Both the position numbers and the translations under genes were made by a program. From NCBI GenBank assembly GCA_900473795.1, contig UCMT01000044.1:1-64000 (forward strand): a DNA stretch of 64,000 nucleotides, read 5' to 3'. The notes under the pieces were generated by a model, which made no database searches, had not been told where the DNA came from, and was given only the letters and a program-made list of their open reading frames with translations. This DNA is from Hyphomicrobiales bacterium (lineage in GTDB: Bacteria > Pseudomonadota > Alphaproteobacteria > Rhizobiales > Rhizobiaceae). This document shows positions 62,132 through 64,000 of this stretch, piece after piece (positions within the stretch are counted from its first letter, which is position 1; each line of letters opens with the position of its first letter).

Positions 62132-62530
62132 CTAGCTCTCTTGCTCCGTGATGATGGTTCGGCGGTGCTTCCATTGCGGACGAACGTGTTGAAGCATGGC
62201 GTGTGCGAGCTGCACATCCGATAGGCCAAGGGTCCGGGCGACCACAGCATCCAGAGCATCGAGCGCGCCCGTGAGCTCGAGCTTGGCGGCTCCCTTTTGC
62301 AGCCGACGTACGATTGTCGCCGCCGCAGCGGGATCTTCGGGGATGGCGAGCGAACCCATCCATTGGCGGTCGGGCAGATTTCCCCGAGCAAGCAACGAGC
62401 GAGCTTCGGAGGCGATCCACTCGAGGAGATCGCTGTTATTGATGGTAATGATGCACGGTTTTCCAGTTTCCGTAGGAGCGGGTTCCTCCGCTCCTTCGTC
62501 GCCGGTTGTGAGGAAGCGGATAGCCGCAGC
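62132..62530 (-). pseudogene. C-terminal remnant of an unknown gene
   Basis: The minus-strand frame is open for 133 codons from a stop at 62531-62533 to one at 62132, with only a late TTG as possible start. The translation has gene-like composition: GKPCIITINNSDLLEWIASE, then ARSLLARGNLPDRQWMGSLA and KLELTGALDALDAVVARTLG. It looks like the tail of a longer protein whose front is lost. Family not recognised. Confidence 0.3.
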
Positions 62531-62703
62531 CTACGGGGAAGATATCTACATCTTAAACTCCACCGTGAATGACATCGTCGCGGTCGGCCGTTTAGAATCC
62601 TTCCACCGATGTTATCCGATCCGGAGAGTAGAGATCTGGAACCCAGATGGCTCGCAAAACTCGCTTGCTCGGCGATACAGACGTCAGAAATTGGCCAGTG
62701 TTT

Positions 62704-63870
62704 TCAACTCAGCGCCACCCCGTCTGCACTTTCGAAATCGAAGAATTTCTGGATCGCAAGGGCGGAAGCGCCACGCGACCAGATGTTGTTCTCCCAGTCG
62801 ATCTCGATCGGCGGCGGCACTTCAAAGCTGTATTGCTCGACTGCTTCGATCATCGGATCAATCAGAGCATTGCCAAATCGAATGGCTTCCCCGCCAACAA
62901 TGACCACTTCCGGGTCGACCAGGTCGATCATGCCGACGAGGCGGATGCCGATGTCGCGACCGATCGACCCCAGAAGTTCGACTGCCAGCGGGTCCTCGGA
63001 TTCGGCAGCTGCCTGCAATTTGACCGGTTTGCGCCCCGCATTCTTGGCACACAGTTCCAACCACTGCCTTTCGATGGCGGGCTCCGCAAACCGATGGCCC
63101 CAATTCGAAAAAGCGTCCGGTTTCACCCCGTCACCATCGACGGCAAAACCGATCTCACCGGCCGCAAAACGCGCGCCGCGATGGATTTGTCCATGGAAGA
63201 TCAGCGCCGACCCGACACCCGTGCCGATAATCAGCACAAGCGCCGAAGAACGCCTGCGTGCCGCGCCGAACAGTTGCTGGGCGATGGCGAACGCATTGAC
63301 ATCGTTGTCCACCCAAACAGGAACATGAACCTGCTCGGCAAGAAGGGAGGCAATCGGCACGTTGTGCCAGCCGAACCGGTGGGAGACCCGACAGACACCA
63401 TGCTCGACGTCTATCAATCCGGGCATTGCAAGCCCCACGCCGATCAGCTTTTCACTGCGCAGATCGCTGTCTGGGATCAGTTGTTGGACCGCCTGCTTGG
63501 ATGCTTCCGCCACGGTTTCAGGCTCCACGTTTGACAGTGCGATCACCGTGGTGGCCAGCGGTTCTGTGGAAAGATCCGTAAGCACCGCTTCAAGGCGATC
63601 AGACATCAGCTTGAGGCCGATCGAATATCGCGCGGCGTAGTCAAGCTCGACCAGCACCGGCTTTCGCCCCCCTGTGCTCTGGGTGCTCTCGCCCTCCTTC
63701 AGAAACCCTTCCTCGATCAACTCGGAGACCAGTCCCGTTATCGCGGCATTGCTAAGGCCGGTTTTTGCGGCCAGCTCCCCGCGGCTCAAGCCCCCTTCCC
63801 GGCGCAGGAGATTGAGGGCCAGCCTCCGGTTGAGTGCCTTTGCGGTGCCTTGATCGACTTTGAGTGCCAT
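62704..63870 (-). CDS. ROK-family transcriptional repressor
   Basis: The 388-residue protein joins an N-terminal winged helix (about residues 10-70, LNLLRREGGLSRGELAAKTG and LSNAAITGLVSELIEEGFL) to a ROK sugar-kinase-like domain (about 80-385) with VPVWVDNDVNAFAIAQ, VLIIGTGVGSALIFHG and GARFAAGEIGF. The usual zinc-binding GHxxxxxxxxxxCxCGxxGC motif is absent; its place holds NWGHRFAEPAIERQW, so it may be a sensor without the zinc-type kinase site. NagC/XylR relatives repress sugar transport operons. A dyad and a possible divergent promoter lie just upstream. Confidence 0.88.
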   Translation of the reverse strand: MALKVDQGTAKALNRRLALNLLRREGGLSRGELAAKTGLSNAAITGLVSELIEEGFLKEGESTQSTGGRKPVLVELDYAARYSIGLKLMSDRLEAVLTDLSTEPLATTVIALSNVEPETVAEASKQAVQQLIPDSDLRSEKLIGVGLAMPGLIDVEHGVCRVSHRFGWHNVPIASLLAEQVHVPVWVDNDVNAFAIAQQLFGAARRRSSALVLIIGTGVGSALIFHGQIHRGARFAAGEIGFAVDGDGVKPDAFSNWGHRFAEPAIERQWLELCAKNAGRKPVKLQAAAESEDPLAVELLGSIGRDIGIRLVGMIDLVDPEVVIVGGEAIRFGNALIDPMIEAVEQYSFEVPPPIEIDWENNIWSRGASALAIQKFFDFESADGVALS

Positions 63871-63882
63871 GCGCCCATCTTA

Positions 63883-63913
63883 TTTCATTAAGTGAAAAAA
63901 GTATTGCTATAAT
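63883..63913. promoter_or_regulatory. Dyad and -10-like box upstream of the ROK gene
   Basis: TTTCA-TTAAG-TGAAA (63883-63897) is followed on the plus strand by TATAAT (63908-63913). ROK repressors bind AT-rich dyads near divergent promoters. The arrangement suggests that a regulated operon, perhaps for sugar uptake, starts to the right of the window. Confidence 0.45.
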
Positions 63914-64000
63914 CCCCACGCTGAATTATAAGGCTTGCGAGGATCAATCACCTGTTGCTGTAGCACAGCCGATTGGCGTCTGGGAGGAGTCCAGACAGTC

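Noticed and set aside
1-64000. CRISPR arrays, tRNA or rRNA genes, intact insertion sequences
   Set aside because: I read for regularly spaced repeats, transposase motifs and RNA gene signatures and saw none.

Overview
The window looks like part of a large repABC plasmid from a member of the Rhizobiaceae (Rhizobium/Agrobacterium/Sinorhizobium/Shinella group). The grounds are an intact repA-repB-repC cassette with parS-like palindromes and a countertranscript RNA region, a Ti-type TraA relaxase with a MOBQ-type oriT core, high GC content, and a dense load of catabolic operons. No rRNA, tRNA, CRISPR array or intact insertion sequence was seen. The genus cannot be fixed from the sequence alone.

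Layout. (1) 0-9.9 kb is an accessory, partly decayed region: an MFS fragment, a LysE exporter, two tyrosine recombinases plus a C-terminal fragment of a third, a NUDIX hydrolase, a Phd/PIN toxin-antitoxin pair followed by a second antitoxin-like gene that overlaps the second recombinase, a divergent Lrp regulator/EamA exporter pair, a GNAT fragment, one unknown gene and an exported S10 peptidase. (2) 10-17 kb holds repABC, a HigBA module bracketed by a 44-bp imperfect direct repeat, two paralogous unknown proteins with near-identical 5' ends, and a small XRE regulator with a palindrome touching its start codon. (3) 17-23.4 kb is the DNA-processing part of a transfer system: traG, a traD-like gene, a NYN/OST-HTH protein, oriT and traA. 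No mating-pair-formation genes are present in the window.

(4) 23.5-43.7 kb is a catabolic region. A run of 14 minus-strand genes encodes a TctCBA carrier, an aldehyde dehydrogenase, a dimethylglycine/sarcosine-dehydrogenase-like flavoprotein fused to a folate domain, a UPF0261 protein, a trimethylamine-dehydrogenase/StcD-like demethylase, a free-standing GcvT-like folate protein, EtfBA, PurU, FolD, ETF-quinone oxidoreductase and an unknown 158-residue protein. An IclR regulator, a HAD hydrolase and a class III aminotransferase are read the other way. (5) 43.8-52.7 kb encodes a homogentisate pathway: a MhaAB-like two-part hydroxylase, HmgA, MaiA, FahA, acetoacetate-CoA ligase, an unusual metallo-beta-lactamase-fold protein and a MarR regulator. 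(6) 52.7-55.8 kb has a TetR regulator divergent from a Rieske oxygenase/reductase pair of the betaine-demethylase type. (7) 56-64 kb has a chemoreceptor, an Lrp-alr-dadA alanine module, a decayed stretch and a ROK repressor.

How they may work together (inference). The Rieske pair would remove a methyl group from a quaternary amine as formaldehyde. The StcD-like and DMGDH-like flavoproteins would remove further N-methyl groups, passing electrons to EtfAB and ETF-QO and one-carbon units to folate, with FolD and PurU returning them as formate. Aminotransferase and aldehyde dehydrogenase would process the remaining amine. The substrate is not identifiable from sequence; this set is larger than published stachydrine or glycine-betaine routes need and is the best candidate for an undescribed system here.
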